From positions 1-64,000 of the forward strand of contig NZ_JBHYMS010000032.1 in NCBI RefSeq assembly GCF_042743185.1: 64,000 nt of DNA. The letters run 5' to 3'. Position 1 is the stretch's first letter. Each line of letters opens with the position of its first letter. Below are positions 23,571 through 32,395 of this stretch, one piece after another. Both the position numbers and the translations under genes were made by a program. The notes beneath the pieces were generated by a model. That model searched no databases. It was not told the DNA's origin and worked only from the letters and a program-made list of their open reading frames with translations. The DNA is from Inquilinus sp042743185. GTDB lineage: Bacteria; Pseudomonadota; Alphaproteobacteria; DSM-16000; Inquilinaceae.

Positions 23571-23748
23571 GATCGGCGTCTCATGGCGGCAGGGGAATCG
23601 GACGCCGATCCTATAGCAGCGGAGCGTGACGGACCGGTTACGCCGGCCCCGGGGAAATGCCCGAAAGGGTCGATCGCGGTTGCACCGGCCACGGTCGCGG
23701 CGCAGTCTGGCGCCGAACGCCGCGGAGAGTTTCCGGACGGACCGAAGC

Positions 23749-24228
23749 ATGACCGATCATCATCACCACGAGACACCTGACTGGCGCCTGAACGGGGTGC
23801 GCGTGATCCGCGGCACCGATCTCGACCCCAACACCGCCCAGACGCCGGGCATGGACCGCAAGGCAGCGATCAACGCGGCCCGGGTCGGGGCGCAGAAGAT
23901 CTGGGCCGGCACCGTCACCATCCACCCGGACGCCAAGACCGGCGCGCACCACCACGGGCCGCTGGAGAGCGTGATCTACGTCGTTCGCGGCAAGGCCCGG
24001 ATGCGCTGGGGCGAGAAGCTGGAATACGTCGCCGAGGCCGGGGCGGGCGATTTCATCTTCGTGCCGCCCTATGTGCCGCACCAGGAGATCAACGCCTCGA
24101 CCGACGAACCGCTGGAATGCGTGCTGGTGCGCAGCGACAACGAGGCGGTGGTGGTCAATCTCGACATCGAGCCGGTGGAGAAGCCGGAGGCGGTCTACTG
24201 GGTCGACCCGATCCACAAGCATCCGTGA
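23749..24228 (+). CDS. Single-domain cupin protein
   Basis: A 159-residue cupin. Motif 1 is HHHGPLESVIYVVRG (metal-ligand histidines and glutamate) and motif 2 is GDFIFVPPYVPHQEIN (final histidine). The N-terminus is His-rich (DHHHHETPDWR). Cupins of this kind bind a divalent metal and may be small-molecule isomerases, dioxygenases or sensors. No substrate can be assigned. It is followed 8 bp later by the M81 peptidase gene, so the two are probably co-transcribed. The leader and start codon are duplicated in the relic at 21115-21139. Confidence 0.87.
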   Translation: MTDHHHHETPDWRLNGVRVIRGTDLDPNTAQTPGMDRKAAINAARVGAQKIWAGTVTIHPDAKTGAHHHGPLESVIYVVRGKARMRWGEKLEYVAEAGAGDFIFVPPYVPHQEINASTDEPLECVLVRSDNEAVVVNLDIEPVEKPEAVYWVDPIHKHP

Positions 24229-24236
24229 CGGACGGC

Positions 24237-25739
24237 ATGCGGATCGCGGTCGGCGGGTTCCAGCACGAGACCAACAGCTTCGCCACGGCGAAGGCCGGCT
24301 TCTCGCAGTTCGAGACGGCCGACGGCTGGCCCGGCCTGTCGCGCGGTGCGGCGCTGGCGCCGGCCCTGGCCGGGATCAACCTGCCGGCCGCCGGCTTCCT
24401 CGCCGCCGCGACGGCAGCGGGGCACGAGATCGCGCCGCTCTTGTGGTGCTCGGCCTCGCCCTCGGCGCCGGTGACCGACGACGCCTTCGAGCGGATCACG
24501 GCGATGCTGGTCGAGGACCTGCGCGCCGCCGGCCCGGTCGACGCCGTCTATCTCGACCTGCACGGCGCCATGGTCACCGAGAGCGTGCCGGACGGCGAGG
24601 GGGAGATCCTGGCCCGCATCCGCGCCGTGACCGGGCCGGACGTCCCGATCGTCGCGAGCCTGGACCTGCACGCCAACGTCACCCGACGGATGGTCGAGCT
24701 GTCCGACCTGCTGGTGCCGTACCGCACCTATCCGCATGTCGACATGGCCGAGACCGGGGCGCGGGCGGCGGCGCTGCTGGACCGCATCCTGTCCGGCTGG
24801 CGGCCGGGCAAGGCGTTCCGGCAGGCGGAGTTCCTGGTCTCGCTGGTGGCGCAATGCACGCTCGCCGACCCGGCGCGCCGCCTCTACGCGCTGATGGCAG
24901 AGCTCGAGCGCCGGCACGACGTCTCGCTCGGCTTCTCCATGGGCTTCCCGGCGGCGGATTTCGCCGATTGCGGGCCCAGCCTGGCCGGCTACGGCGCCGA
25001 TCCCGCGGCGCTGGCTGCGGCGGTCGACGAGATGACGGCGGCGCTCGCCGCGGCCGAGCCGGAGTTCGTGCCGGTGCTGCTGCAGCCCGACGCGGCGGTG
25101 GCCGAGGCCCGGCGCCTGGCGGCCGGGGCGACGCGGCCGGTGGTGCTGGCCGACACCCAAGACAATCCCGGCGGCGGCGCCGAATCCGACGGGGTGGTGC
25201 TGCTGCAGGCGCTGATCCGCGGCGGCGCCGAGGGCGCGGTGCTGGGCCTGCTGGCCGATCCGGCAACGGCGAAGGCGGCGCATGCGGCCGGCGTCGGGGC
25301 GGTGCTGGACCGCGGCATCGGTGCCGGCAGCGCCTATCGCGGGCAGCAGCCGCTGCGGGCGGCCTGGACGGTGGAGGCGCTGGGCGACGGCCGCTTCACC
25401 GGCACCGGCCCGTTCTACGGCGGCAACCGCATGCAGCTCGGCCCGATGGCGCTGCTGCGCCATCCGGGCGGCGTCCGTGTCGCCGTCAGCAGCCGCAAGC
25501 AGCAGGCGGCCGACCAGGCGATGTTCCGCCATCTCGACGTCGAGCCCTCCGCCCAGAGGATCCTGGCGCTGAAGAGCTCGGTGCATTTCCGCGCCGATTT
25601 CGAGCCGATCGCCGAGGCGGTGCTGGTGGTCGAAGCGCCGGGCCCCAACCTGGCGGACCCCGCCGCCCAGCCCTTCACCCGTCTGCGCGACGGCGTCCGC
25701 CTGCGCCCGCTGGGTCCTGTGTTCTTCCGGCGTCGGTAA
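24237..25739 (+). CDS. M81-family metallopeptidase (MlrC-like)
   Basis: A 500-residue protein beginning with the family hallmark MRIAVGGFQHETNSF. Zinc-site motifs are LDLHGAMVTE (D107, H109) and SLDLHANVT (D143, H145), followed by PYRTYPHVDM. The C-terminal MlrC_C domain contains ADTQDNPGGGAESDG. MlrC degrades linear microcystin peptides in Sphingomonads. Most relatives occur without microcystin genes and probably act on other small amides or peptides. A GTG at 24225 overlapping the cupin stop is an alternative start, but the MRIAVGG start is conserved. It converges with the RND gene 26 bp away. Confidence 0.9.
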   Translation: MRIAVGGFQHETNSFATAKAGFSQFETADGWPGLSRGAALAPALAGINLPAAGFLAAATAAGHEIAPLLWCSASPSAPVTDDAFERITAMLVEDLRAAGPVDAVYLDLHGAMVTESVPDGEGEILARIRAVTGPDVPIVASLDLHANVTRRMVELSDLLVPYRTYPHVDMAETGARAAALLDRILSGWRPGKAFRQAEFLVSLVAQCTLADPARRLYALMAELERRHDVSLGFSMGFPAADFADCGPSLAGYGADPAALAAAVDEMTAALAAAEPEFVPVLLQPDAAVAEARRLAAGATRPVVLADTQDNPGGGAESDGVVLLQALIRGGAEGAVLGLLADPATAKAAHAAGVGAVLDRGIGAGSAYRGQQPLRAAWTVEALGDGRFTGTGPFYGGNRMQLGPMALLRHPGGVRVAVSSRKQQAADQAMFRHLDVEPSAQRILALKSSVHFRADFEPIAEAVLVVEAPGPNLADPAAQPFTRLRDGVRLRPLGPVFFRRR

Positions 25740-25765
25740 GAACCCAGCCGACTTCTGCGTTGCCT

Positions 25766-28700
25766 CTATTCTGCGGGGGCATGGCTGGGGGCGGTCTTGG
25801 CCCCCGCGCCCTTCGCCCCGCGCCGGAGCCAGCGGCCGAAGGACAGGGCGCCGTGGGTCAGGTCCTCGACATAGAGGTACAGCACCGGGGTGATGTAGAG
25901 CGTCAGCATCTGCGACACCACGAGCCCGCCGACCACGGCCAGGCCCAGCGGCTGGCGCAGCTCGGCACTCGCCCCTTGGCCGACCGCGATCGGCAGCGCG
26001 CCCATCAGCGCCGCCATGGTGGTCATCATGATCGGCCGGAAGCGCAGCGTGCAGGCGCGGTAGATCGCATCGCGCGCTGGCAGCCCCTCGCTGCGCTGCG
26101 CGTTCAGCGCGAAGTCGATCATCATGATCGCGTTCTTCTTGACGATGCCGATCAGCATCAAGACGCCGATGATCGCGATCACCGACAGGTCGGTGCGGAA
26201 CAGCATCAGCGTGCCCAGCGCGCCGATCGCCGCCGAGGGCAGGCCGGAGAGGATCACCAGCGGATGGGTGAAGCTCTCATAGAGAATCCCGAGCACGATG
26301 TAGATCGTCAGCACCGCGCCGAGCAGCAGCAGCCCCTGGTTCTGCAGCGACTGCTGGAACACCTGGGCGTTGCCAGCATAGGCGGTGGTGATGGTCACCG
26401 GCAGGGCGATGTCGGACTTGATCCGGTCGATCTCCGCGGTCGCGTCGCTGAGCGACTTTCCGGCGGCGACGTTGAAGGAGATGGTGACGGCCGGCAACTG
26501 CCCCTGCTGGTTGACCGACAGCGGCCCGGCCGTGCGCTCCACCGTGGCGAAGGCGCCGAGCGGCACCAGCTGGCCGTTGGAGGAGCGGACATAGATCTTG
26601 TCGAGCGAATCCGCCGACCACGGGAAGGCGGGGTCGAGCTCGAGTATCACCTCATAGCTGTCCACCGACGTGAAGATGGTCGAGATCTGCTCGGTGCCGA
26701 AGCCGCCATAAAGCGTCGAGCGCAGCGCGTCGCTGGTGACGCCCAGCTGGGCCGCCTTGTCGCGGTCGACCTTCAGCGTCGCCTGCAGGGCGTTCAGCTG
26801 CAGGTCGCTGACCACGTCCTGCAGCACCGACGATCTGCGCATCCCGGTCGTCATCTTGCCGGCCCAGTTGTACAGCTCCTGCTGGTTCAGGCCCTGCATC
26901 ACGAACTGGTATTGGGCGGAGGAGGTGCGGCCGCCGACCCGCAGGTTCTGCACCGGCACCATGTAGCTGTCGATGCCCGAGATCGGGCCGAGCTGGCGCC
27001 GCAGGTCGGAGATCACGGTGTCGAGCGGCGGGCGCTCTTCCTTCGGCTTCAGCTGCACGAACAGCCGGCCGGAGTTCAGTGTGCCGCCATAGCCGTTGGT
27101 GCCGACGCTCGACACCACGTCCTGGACATAGGGCGATTTCTGGAACACCTCGCGAACCTGGTTCTGCAGCCCGATCATGGCGTCGAAGGACACGTCCTGC
27201 CGGGCCTGGGTGGTGACCTGCAGCTGGCTCAGATCCTCGGTCGGGAAGAAGCCCTTCGGGATCGCCTGGAACAGCAGCATGGTGCCGGCGATGGTGCCGA
27301 AGAACACCAGCAGCATCACCGGCCGGTGCGCCAGGCACCAGCGCAGCGTCCGCGAGTAGAAGCCGAGGATGGCGTCGAAGCCGCGCTCCAGCGTCCGGCC
27401 GATCGCCCCTTCCGGCTTCTCCTCGTCATGGGCGTGCAGGAAGCGCGAGCACATCATCGGCGTCAGCGTCAGCGACACGAAGGCCGAGGCCGCGATCGAC
27501 ATGGTCACGACGACCGCGAATTCGTTGAAGATCCGGCCGACCACGCCGCCCATCAGCAGCACCGGGATGAACACCGCGACCAGCGACAGGGTGATCGACA
27601 GGATGGTGAAGCCGATCTCGCGGCTGCCCTTCAGCGCCGCCTCGAAGGGCTTCATGCCCTCCTCGATGTAGCGGACGATGTTCTCCAGCATCACGATCGC
27701 GTCGTCGACCACCAGGCCGACCGACAGGGTCAGGCCGAGCAGGGAGATATTGTCGATCGAGAAGCCGCACAGATACATGCCGGCGATGGTGGCCACCAGC
27801 GAGATCGGCACCGTGATCGTCGGGATGATGGTGGCCGACACGCGGCGCAGGAACAGGAAGATCACCATCACCACGAGCGCGATGGTCAGGCCGAGCGTGA
27901 ACTGCACGTCGGTGACCGCCTGGCGGATCGAGGTCGACCGGTCGTTCAGCACGCTGATCTTCACCGAAGGCGGCATGTCGGCGCTGAACTTCGGCAGCAG
28001 CTCCTTCACCGCGTCGACGATGGCGACGGTGTTGGCGTCGGGCTGGCGCTGCACCGCCAGCACGATCGACCGGTTCTGGTCGAACCAGCTCGCCGTCTGG
28101 TCGTTCTCGACGGAATCGATCACCTTGGCGACGTCGCCCAGCCGCACCGGCATGCCGTTGGGCGAGGCCACGATCAGGTCGGCGAAGGCCTTGGCGTCGT
28201 ACATCTGCGTGTCGGCCTGCAGGATCAGCTGCTGCTGCGGGCCCTGCAGGGTGCCGACCGGGGTGTTGACGTTGGCGGCGGCGACCGCCTTCTGGACGTC
28301 GTCGACGCTGATGCCGCGGTGGTTCAGCGCGTCGGGGTCGACCTGGATGCGGACGGCGTATTTCTGGCTGCCGTAGATCGACACCTGGGCCACGCCGGTC
28401 AGCGTCGACAGGCTGGGCGAGATCACCTGCTCGGCATAGTTGTCGAGTGTCGACAAGGGCAGCGTGTCGCTGCTGACCGACAGCAGCATGATCGGCGCGT
28501 CGGCCGGGTTGACCTTGCGGTAGCTCGGCGGCGAGGTCATCTCCGGCGGCAGCTTGCGCTGCACCGCGGTGATGGCGGACTGGACGTCGGCGGCGGCGGC
28601 GTCGATGTCGCGGTTCAGGTCGAATTCCAGGGTGATGGTGGTCGACCCCTGGGTCGAGGTCGCGGACATCGACTGGATGCCGGCGATGGTCTCGAACTGC

Positions 28701-28906
28701 TTCTCCAGCGGCGTCGCCACCGAGCTCGCCATCGTGTCCGGGCTGGCGCCGGGCAGGCTGGCCGAGACGTTGATCACCGGGAAATCGGTGTTGGGCAGCG
28801 CCGCGATCGGCAGCTGGCCGAAGGCGAACAGCCCGGCCATGACCATGGCGACCGTCAGCAGGGTCGTCATCACCGGGCGGCGGATGCAGAGCTCCGAGAG
28901 GTTCAT
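25766..28906 (-). CDS. RND multidrug efflux transporter, MdtB/MdtC-like
   Basis: A 1046-residue inner-membrane proton/drug antiporter of the HAE1/RND family. It has an N-terminal helix (RPVMTTLLTVAMVMAGLFAFG), a duplicated 12-helix plan with two large periplasmic loops, and the helix-4 proton relay GLVVDDAIVMLENI (the DD pair). The second half carries GIVKKNAIMMIDFAL and RFRPIMMTTMAALMGALP. The N-terminus LSELCIRRPVMTTLLTVA is close to MdtC/MdtB. It follows its adaptor gene by 22 bp in the same operon. No outer-membrane channel gene is adjacent, so it presumably uses a TolC encoded elsewhere. The substrate range is unknown. Confidence 0.95.
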   Translation of the reverse strand: MNLSELCIRRPVMTTLLTVAMVMAGLFAFGQLPIAALPNTDFPVINVSASLPGASPDTMASSVATPLEKQFETIAGIQSMSATSTQGSTTITLEFDLNRDIDAAAADVQSAITAVQRKLPPEMTSPPSYRKVNPADAPIMLLSVSSDTLPLSTLDNYAEQVISPSLSTLTGVAQVSIYGSQKYAVRIQVDPDALNHRGISVDDVQKAVAAANVNTPVGTLQGPQQQLILQADTQMYDAKAFADLIVASPNGMPVRLGDVAKVIDSVENDQTASWFDQNRSIVLAVQRQPDANTVAIVDAVKELLPKFSADMPPSVKISVLNDRSTSIRQAVTDVQFTLGLTIALVVMVIFLFLRRVSATIIPTITVPISLVATIAGMYLCGFSIDNISLLGLTLSVGLVVDDAIVMLENIVRYIEEGMKPFEAALKGSREIGFTILSITLSLVAVFIPVLLMGGVVGRIFNEFAVVVTMSIAASAFVSLTLTPMMCSRFLHAHDEEKPEGAIGRTLERGFDAILGFYSRTLRWCLAHRPVMLLVFFGTIAGTMLLFQAIPKGFFPTEDLSQLQVTTQARQDVSFDAMIGLQNQVREVFQKSPYVQDVVSSVGTNGYGGTLNSGRLFVQLKPKEERPPLDTVISDLRRQLGPISGIDSYMVPVQNLRVGGRTSSAQYQFVMQGLNQQELYNWAGKMTTGMRRSSVLQDVVSDLQLNALQATLKVDRDKAAQLGVTSDALRSTLYGGFGTEQISTIFTSVDSYEVILELDPAFPWSADSLDKIYVRSSNGQLVPLGAFATVERTAGPLSVNQQGQLPAVTISFNVAAGKSLSDATAEIDRIKSDIALPVTITTAYAGNAQVFQQSLQNQGLLLLGAVLTIYIVLGILYESFTHPLVILSGLPSAAIGALGTLMLFRTDLSVIAIIGVLMLIGIVKKNAIMMIDFALNAQRSEGLPARDAIYRACTLRFRPIMMTTMAALMGALPIAVGQGASAELRQPLGLAVVGGLVVSQMLTLYITPVLYLYVEDLTHGALSFGRWLRRGAKGAGAKTAPSHAPAE

Positions 28907-28928
28907 GGCTCTTGTCCCCGCGCCCGGA

Positions 28929-30167
28929 TCAGGTCGGGCTGACGGCGGAGGCGACGCCGTCCGCGCGCGGCGCCGCCGGGGCCGTGCCGGCCGTCTTCTC
29001 GGTGATGCGGCTGCCCTGCATCAGCCGCAGCTGGCCCTCGGTCACCACCTTCTCGCCCGGCTTCAGCCCCTGGGCGACCACGGCGGTGTCGCCGACCGTC
29101 CGCGCCACCGTCACCGGCCGCATCTCGGCGGTGCCGTCGGGCCTGGCGACGAAGACGAAGGCACCGTCCTGGCCGGCCTGCAGCGCCACGGTCGGCACCG
29201 TGATGGCGTTGTCCTGGGTGCCGAGCTGCAGCGCCACCCGCACGAACTGCCCCGGCCACAGCGCGAAGGCGCCGTTATCGAAGGTCGCCTTCAGCGGGAT
29301 CGTTCCCGATTTGGTGTCGACGGTGCTGTCGATGAAGCTCAGCTGGCCGCTGGCGATGCGGCGCTGGCCGTCGCTGTCGAAGGCCTCGACCTTCGGCGGG
29401 GCCGGGCTGGTCATCGCCGCGCGGATGGCGTCCAGGTTCCGCTCCGGCACGGTGAAGGCGATCCGGATCGGCGTCATCTCGGTGATGGTGACCAGGCTGG
29501 TGACGGCGCCGCTGGTGGCGTTGCTGTTGGTGGTGTTGGCCTTGACCAGGTTGCCGGCGGTGACCGAGACGACGCCGAGGCGGCCGGTGATCGGCGCCCG
29601 GATCTGGGTGTAGGACAGGGTCAGCTGGGCCTGGTCGAGATTGGCCTGGTCTGCGGCGACGCTGGCCTCGGCCCCCTTGGCGGCGGCCATCGCCAGGTCA
29701 TAGGCCTGCTGCGAGACCGCGCCGGTCCTGACCAGCGGCTTGTCGCGCTCGACATCCGCCGCGGTCTGGTCGCGCTGGGCCTGGTCCTTGGCCAGGTTGG
29801 CCTGGGCCAGGGCGACGGCGGCCTTCGGCGGCTTGTCGTCGAGGGTGAACAAGAGGTCGCCGGCCTGGACGGTCTGGCCGTCGGCGACATGCACCTGCAT
29901 CACCTGGCTGTCGATGCGGGACGTGACCAGGACGGTCGAGATCGGCTCGACCGTGCCGATGGCGGAGATGGCGGTGGCGACCGGTTTCTGCTCGACCGAA
30001 GCGGTGACCACCGGGATCGACCGGCCCGCGTTCTTCGCGCCGGACTGGCCGGCCTCGGCGGTCTTGCCGCTGCGCTCGATCGCGTCGGCGTTGCCGAAGC
30101 GTTGCCATGCGACCGCGGCAACGGCGATGCCGAGGACCGCGACGACCCCCAAAACCGAGCGCTTCAT
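28929..30167 (-). CDS. RND efflux periplasmic adaptor, MdtA-like
   Basis: A 412-residue membrane fusion protein. An N-terminal signal/anchor (MKRSVLGVVAVLGIAVAAVAW) is followed by the barrel-sandwich entry motif VLVTSRIDSQVMQVHVADGQ, a coiled-coil hairpin (about 115-180), and the return LSYTQIRAPITGRLG. Beta-barrel and membrane-proximal domains complete it. It links the downstream RND pump to an outer-membrane channel. I take MKRSVLGV as the start rather than the ATG nine codons upstream, which lacks signal-like sequence. Confidence 0.93.
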   Translation of the reverse strand: MKRSVLGVVAVLGIAVAAVAWQRFGNADAIERSGKTAEAGQSGAKNAGRSIPVVTASVEQKPVATAISAIGTVEPISTVLVTSRIDSQVMQVHVADGQTVQAGDLLFTLDDKPPKAAVALAQANLAKDQAQRDQTAADVERDKPLVRTGAVSQQAYDLAMAAAKGAEASVAADQANLDQAQLTLSYTQIRAPITGRLGVVSVTAGNLVKANTTNSNATSGAVTSLVTITEMTPIRIAFTVPERNLDAIRAAMTSPAPPKVEAFDSDGQRRIASGQLSFIDSTVDTKSGTIPLKATFDNGAFALWPGQFVRVALQLGTQDNAITVPTVALQAGQDGAFVFVARPDGTAEMRPVTVARTVGDTAVVAQGLKPGEKVVTEGQLRLMQGSRITEKTAGTAPAAPRADGVASAVSPT

Positions 30168-30366
30168 GGCCTGATTCCCGCAGCCGGACTGCACCGGAAA
30201 AACGCCTGCCCGCCCCGGTGCCTCACCGACATGTAAGACTTTTGTGCACTGCGATGGGGTTAATAATTTTCAATGCGGCAGATGCGACGGAATGCAAAAT
30301 GCCGCACGAGTGATGGGATCCGGCGCAGCCGTATCCGAACCAAGAATGGTCGAGCGCGAGTATCCT

Positions 30367-30415
30367 TTGACTAGACAATCAGCAGCGATTGCAATTCAAT
30401 GAGTAGCCAATCGCT
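30367..30415 (+). promoter_or_regulatory. Putative promoter and operator of the toxin-antitoxin pair
   Basis: TTGACT (30367-30372) and TGCAAT (30390-30395) are spaced by 17 nt. A perfect 8-bp inverted repeat, AGCGATTG (30384-30391) and CAATCGCT (30408-30415), overlaps the -10 region. This is where a ribbon-helix-helix antitoxin would bind for autorepression. Confidence 0.5.
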
Positions 30416-30431
30416 TGGTAAGAGATAGACA

Positions 30432-30788
30432 ATGGCAAAGGACATGCTGCTGACCGTCCGGATGGACGCCAAGTTGCACAGGGCGTTCATGGACGCGGCA
30501 CACGCTCTGGACCGGCCTGCGTCCCAGGTCGCACGGGATCTGGTGCGAGGCTTCGTGCAACGGCAATCGCGAACCGTCGAGTTCGAGGAGGCCATGCGCC
30601 GGCACGAGGCCAGGCTGGCACAAGACGTGCCGCAGGGCACCGAGGAGGAGTACCTGGCGTTCCTGGCGGAGAAGGTTCGGCTCGGCCGCGAGGACATCGC
30701 CGCCGGCCGCACCGTTTCGCATGAACAGGTCGTCGCCGAGGGCGAGGCAAGGCGAGCCGAGCTGCTGAAACGGCTCGGTAAGCGGTGA
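30432..30788 (+). CDS. Ribbon-helix-helix antitoxin
   Basis: A 118-residue protein whose N-terminus MLLTVRMDAKLHRAFMDAAHALDRPASQVARDLVRGF is a ribbon-helix-helix DNA-binding fold. The remaining helical, charged tail probably wraps the toxin. It lies immediately before and overlaps the RelE/ParE toxin gene by 4 nt (GTGA), the classic coupled order of type II systems. It is longer than a minimal antitoxin (about 80 residues) because of the C-terminal helices. Expression is probably autoregulated through the inverted repeat just upstream. Confidence 0.87.
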   Translation: MAKDMLLTVRMDAKLHRAFMDAAHALDRPASQVARDLVRGFVQRQSRTVEFEEAMRRHEARLAQDVPQGTEEEYLAFLAEKVRLGREDIAAGRTVSHEQVVAEGEARRAELLKRLGKR

Positions 30789-31066
30789 AGGTTGAATGGA
30801 CCTCGCGCGCGCTTCGCGACAAGGACGACATCTTCCTCTACATCGCTGCCGATGACATCGATGCGGCGTCCCGCATGGACGCTCTGTTCGACGAGGCCGC
30901 TGCCCGGCTGGCCGAGTTCCCGTATCTCGGTCATCTGGGCGATCAGCCCGGTACGCGGGAGATCCTGCCGCACCGGAGCTACCGGCTCGTCTACGAGATC
31001 AGGGACGGAACTGTGTTCGTTCTGACCCTGATCCATACGGCCAGGCTCTGGCCGCCGGCCCCCTGA
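30785..31066 (+). CDS. RelE/ParE-family toxin
   Basis: A 93-residue toxin with the family pattern VEWTSRALRDKDDIFLYIA, an AARLAEFPYLGHLGDQPGTREILPHRSYRLVYEI core and the C-terminal LIHTARLWPP. The ending and the overall length favour the ParE branch (gyrase inhibitor) over RelE (mRNA interferase). Catalytic certainty is not possible from sequence alone. The GTG start overlaps the antitoxin TGA, giving tight translational coupling. It converges on the alcohol dehydrogenase gene with a 28-bp gap. Confidence 0.88.
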   Translation: MKVEWTSRALRDKDDIFLYIAADDIDAASRMDALFDEAAARLAEFPYLGHLGDQPGTREILPHRSYRLVYEIRDGTVFVLTLIHTARLWPPAP

Positions 31067-31094
31067 CAGAGGGAAGGACGGGAGGGCGGCGGCC

Positions 31095-32252
31095 TTACAG
31101 CCGCCCGTTCACCGCATCCACGAACACGGCGCGCAATTCGTCGGCCTTGACCGGCTTGGCGTTGCTGCCGGTCGACGGGTCGGCCTCCGCCATCCGTCCG
31201 ATCTCCTCGGCCCGGTTGTCGCCGATGCCGATCTCCTTCAGCGTGTGCGGGATGCCGATCTCGCGGCGCAGGTCCAGCACCCAGATCAGGACGGTGTCGA
31301 AGCCGGGCTTCGACAGGTCGATATAGCGGCCGAGGCGCTCCATCCGGCCCGCGATGGCGTCGCGGTTGTGGACCATGCAGTACGGCATCAGGATGCCGTT
31401 CAGCAGGCCGTGATGGGCGTCGTACAGCGCGCCGAGCGGGTGGGCGAGGGAGTGGATCGACCCCAGCCCCTTCTGGAAGGCGGTGGCGCCCATGCTGGCG
31501 GCGACCAGCATGTTGCTGCGGGCCTCCAGGTTGCGGCCGTCCTTGACCGCGACCGGCAGCCAGTCCCGGATCAGGCGGATGCCCTCCAGCGCGATGCCGT
31601 CGGCCATCGGGTGGAAGCCGGGGGCGCAGAACGCCTCCAGGCAATGGGCCAGCGCGTCCATGCCGGTGGCGGCGGTGACATGCGGCGGCAGGCCGAAGCT
31701 CAGCTCCGGGTCGGCGATCACGACGACCGGCATCATCTTCGGATGGAAGATGATGCGCTTCACATGCGCCTCCTCGTCGGTGATGACGCCGGCGCGCCCG
31801 ACCTCCGACCCGGTGCCGGCGGTGGTCGGAATGGCGATCACCGGGGCGATCCTCGACGCGTCGGCACGGGTCCACCAGTCGCCGATGTCCTCGAAATCCC
31901 ACAGCGGGCGCGACTGGCCGGCGTGGAAGGCGATGGCCTTGCCGGCGTCCAGCGGGCTGCCGCCGCCGAAGGCGATGACGCCGTCATGGCCGCCGGCCTT
32001 ATAGACCGCGACGCCGTCGGCGACGTTCTTCCCGGTCGGGTTCGGCTTGACGTCGCTGAACACGGCGGTCGGGATGCCGGCGGCCTCGTTGGCGGCAATG
32101 GCGTCGGCGATCATCGCCAGCTTGGCCAGGCCGGGGTCGGTCACCAGCAGCGGCCGCTGCAGGCCATGGGCCTTGCACAGGTCCGGCAGCTCCTTGATCC
32201 GGCCGGGGCCGAACTTCACCGCGGTCGGGTAGTTCCAGTTGCCTTTGAGCAT
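31095..32252 (-). CDS. Iron-containing alcohol dehydrogenase (group III)
   Basis: A 385-residue NAD(P)-dependent dehydrogenase of the Fe-ADH family. The nucleotide-binding motif is GGGSPLDAGKAIAF (96-109). Metal ligands sit in the helical domain around MDALAHCLEAF and HPLGALYDAHHG. These enzymes interconvert alcohols or diols and aldehydes. The aldehyde dehydrogenase gene just upstream on the same strand suggests a two-step oxidation of an alcohol to an acid. I start at MLKGNWNYPTAVKFGPG, the conserved N-terminus, rather than 16 codons earlier. The 143-bp spacer to the aldehyde dehydrogenase contains a 90-bp inverted-repeat element. Confidence 0.93.
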   Translation of the reverse strand: MLKGNWNYPTAVKFGPGRIKELPDLCKAHGLQRPLLVTDPGLAKLAMIADAIAANEAAGIPTAVFSDVKPNPTGKNVADGVAVYKAGGHDGVIAFGGGSPLDAGKAIAFHAGQSRPLWDFEDIGDWWTRADASRIAPVIAIPTTAGTGSEVGRAGVITDEEAHVKRIIFHPKMMPVVVIADPELSFGLPPHVTAATGMDALAHCLEAFCAPGFHPMADGIALEGIRLIRDWLPVAVKDGRNLEARSNMLVAASMGATAFQKGLGSIHSLAHPLGALYDAHHGLLNGILMPYCMVHNRDAIAGRMERLGRYIDLSKPGFDTVLIWVLDLRREIGIPHTLKEIGIGDNRAEEIGRMAEADPSTGSNAKPVKADELRAVFVDAVNGRL

Positions 32253-32291
32253 CGGTGGACTCGCTCGGACTTGGTTGTGAAGGCCCCTTAT

Positions 32292-32381
32292 TGTCATCAC
32301 CGGGCTTGACCCGGTGATCCAGGGGCCGTTGAGGGCGGTGCTTGCCGCCCCTGGATGCTCGGGTCAAGCCCGAGCATGACA
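32292..32381. repeat. 90-bp inverted-repeat element with two internal hairpins
   Basis: The arms at 32292-32325 and 32348-32381 are reverse complements except for two 4-base blocks. Each arm is itself a hairpin: CACCGGG/CCCGGTG on the left and GCTCGGG/CCCGAGC on the right, around a GGGCTTGACCC-type core. The blocks that break arm-to-arm pairing keep the pairing within each arm. A third small stem, GGGCGG/CCGCCC, lies between. I recall elements with this core as common in Alphaproteobacteria. The element lies between two genes of one strand. Confidence 0.8.
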
Positions 32382-32395
32382 GGAGGGGGCGCCGG

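Noticed and set aside
23571..23750. Extended N-terminus of the phospholipase C from 23750
   Set aside because: The added 60 residues are antisense of the cupin leader and Arg-rich; the Tat signal right after the GTG at 23570 marks the real start.
24071..28942. A 1623-codon plus-strand open frame
   Set aside because: It runs through the cupin, M81 and (antisense) RND genes. The product is Arg/His/Gln/Asp-rich low complexity, typical of shadow frames in high-GC DNA.
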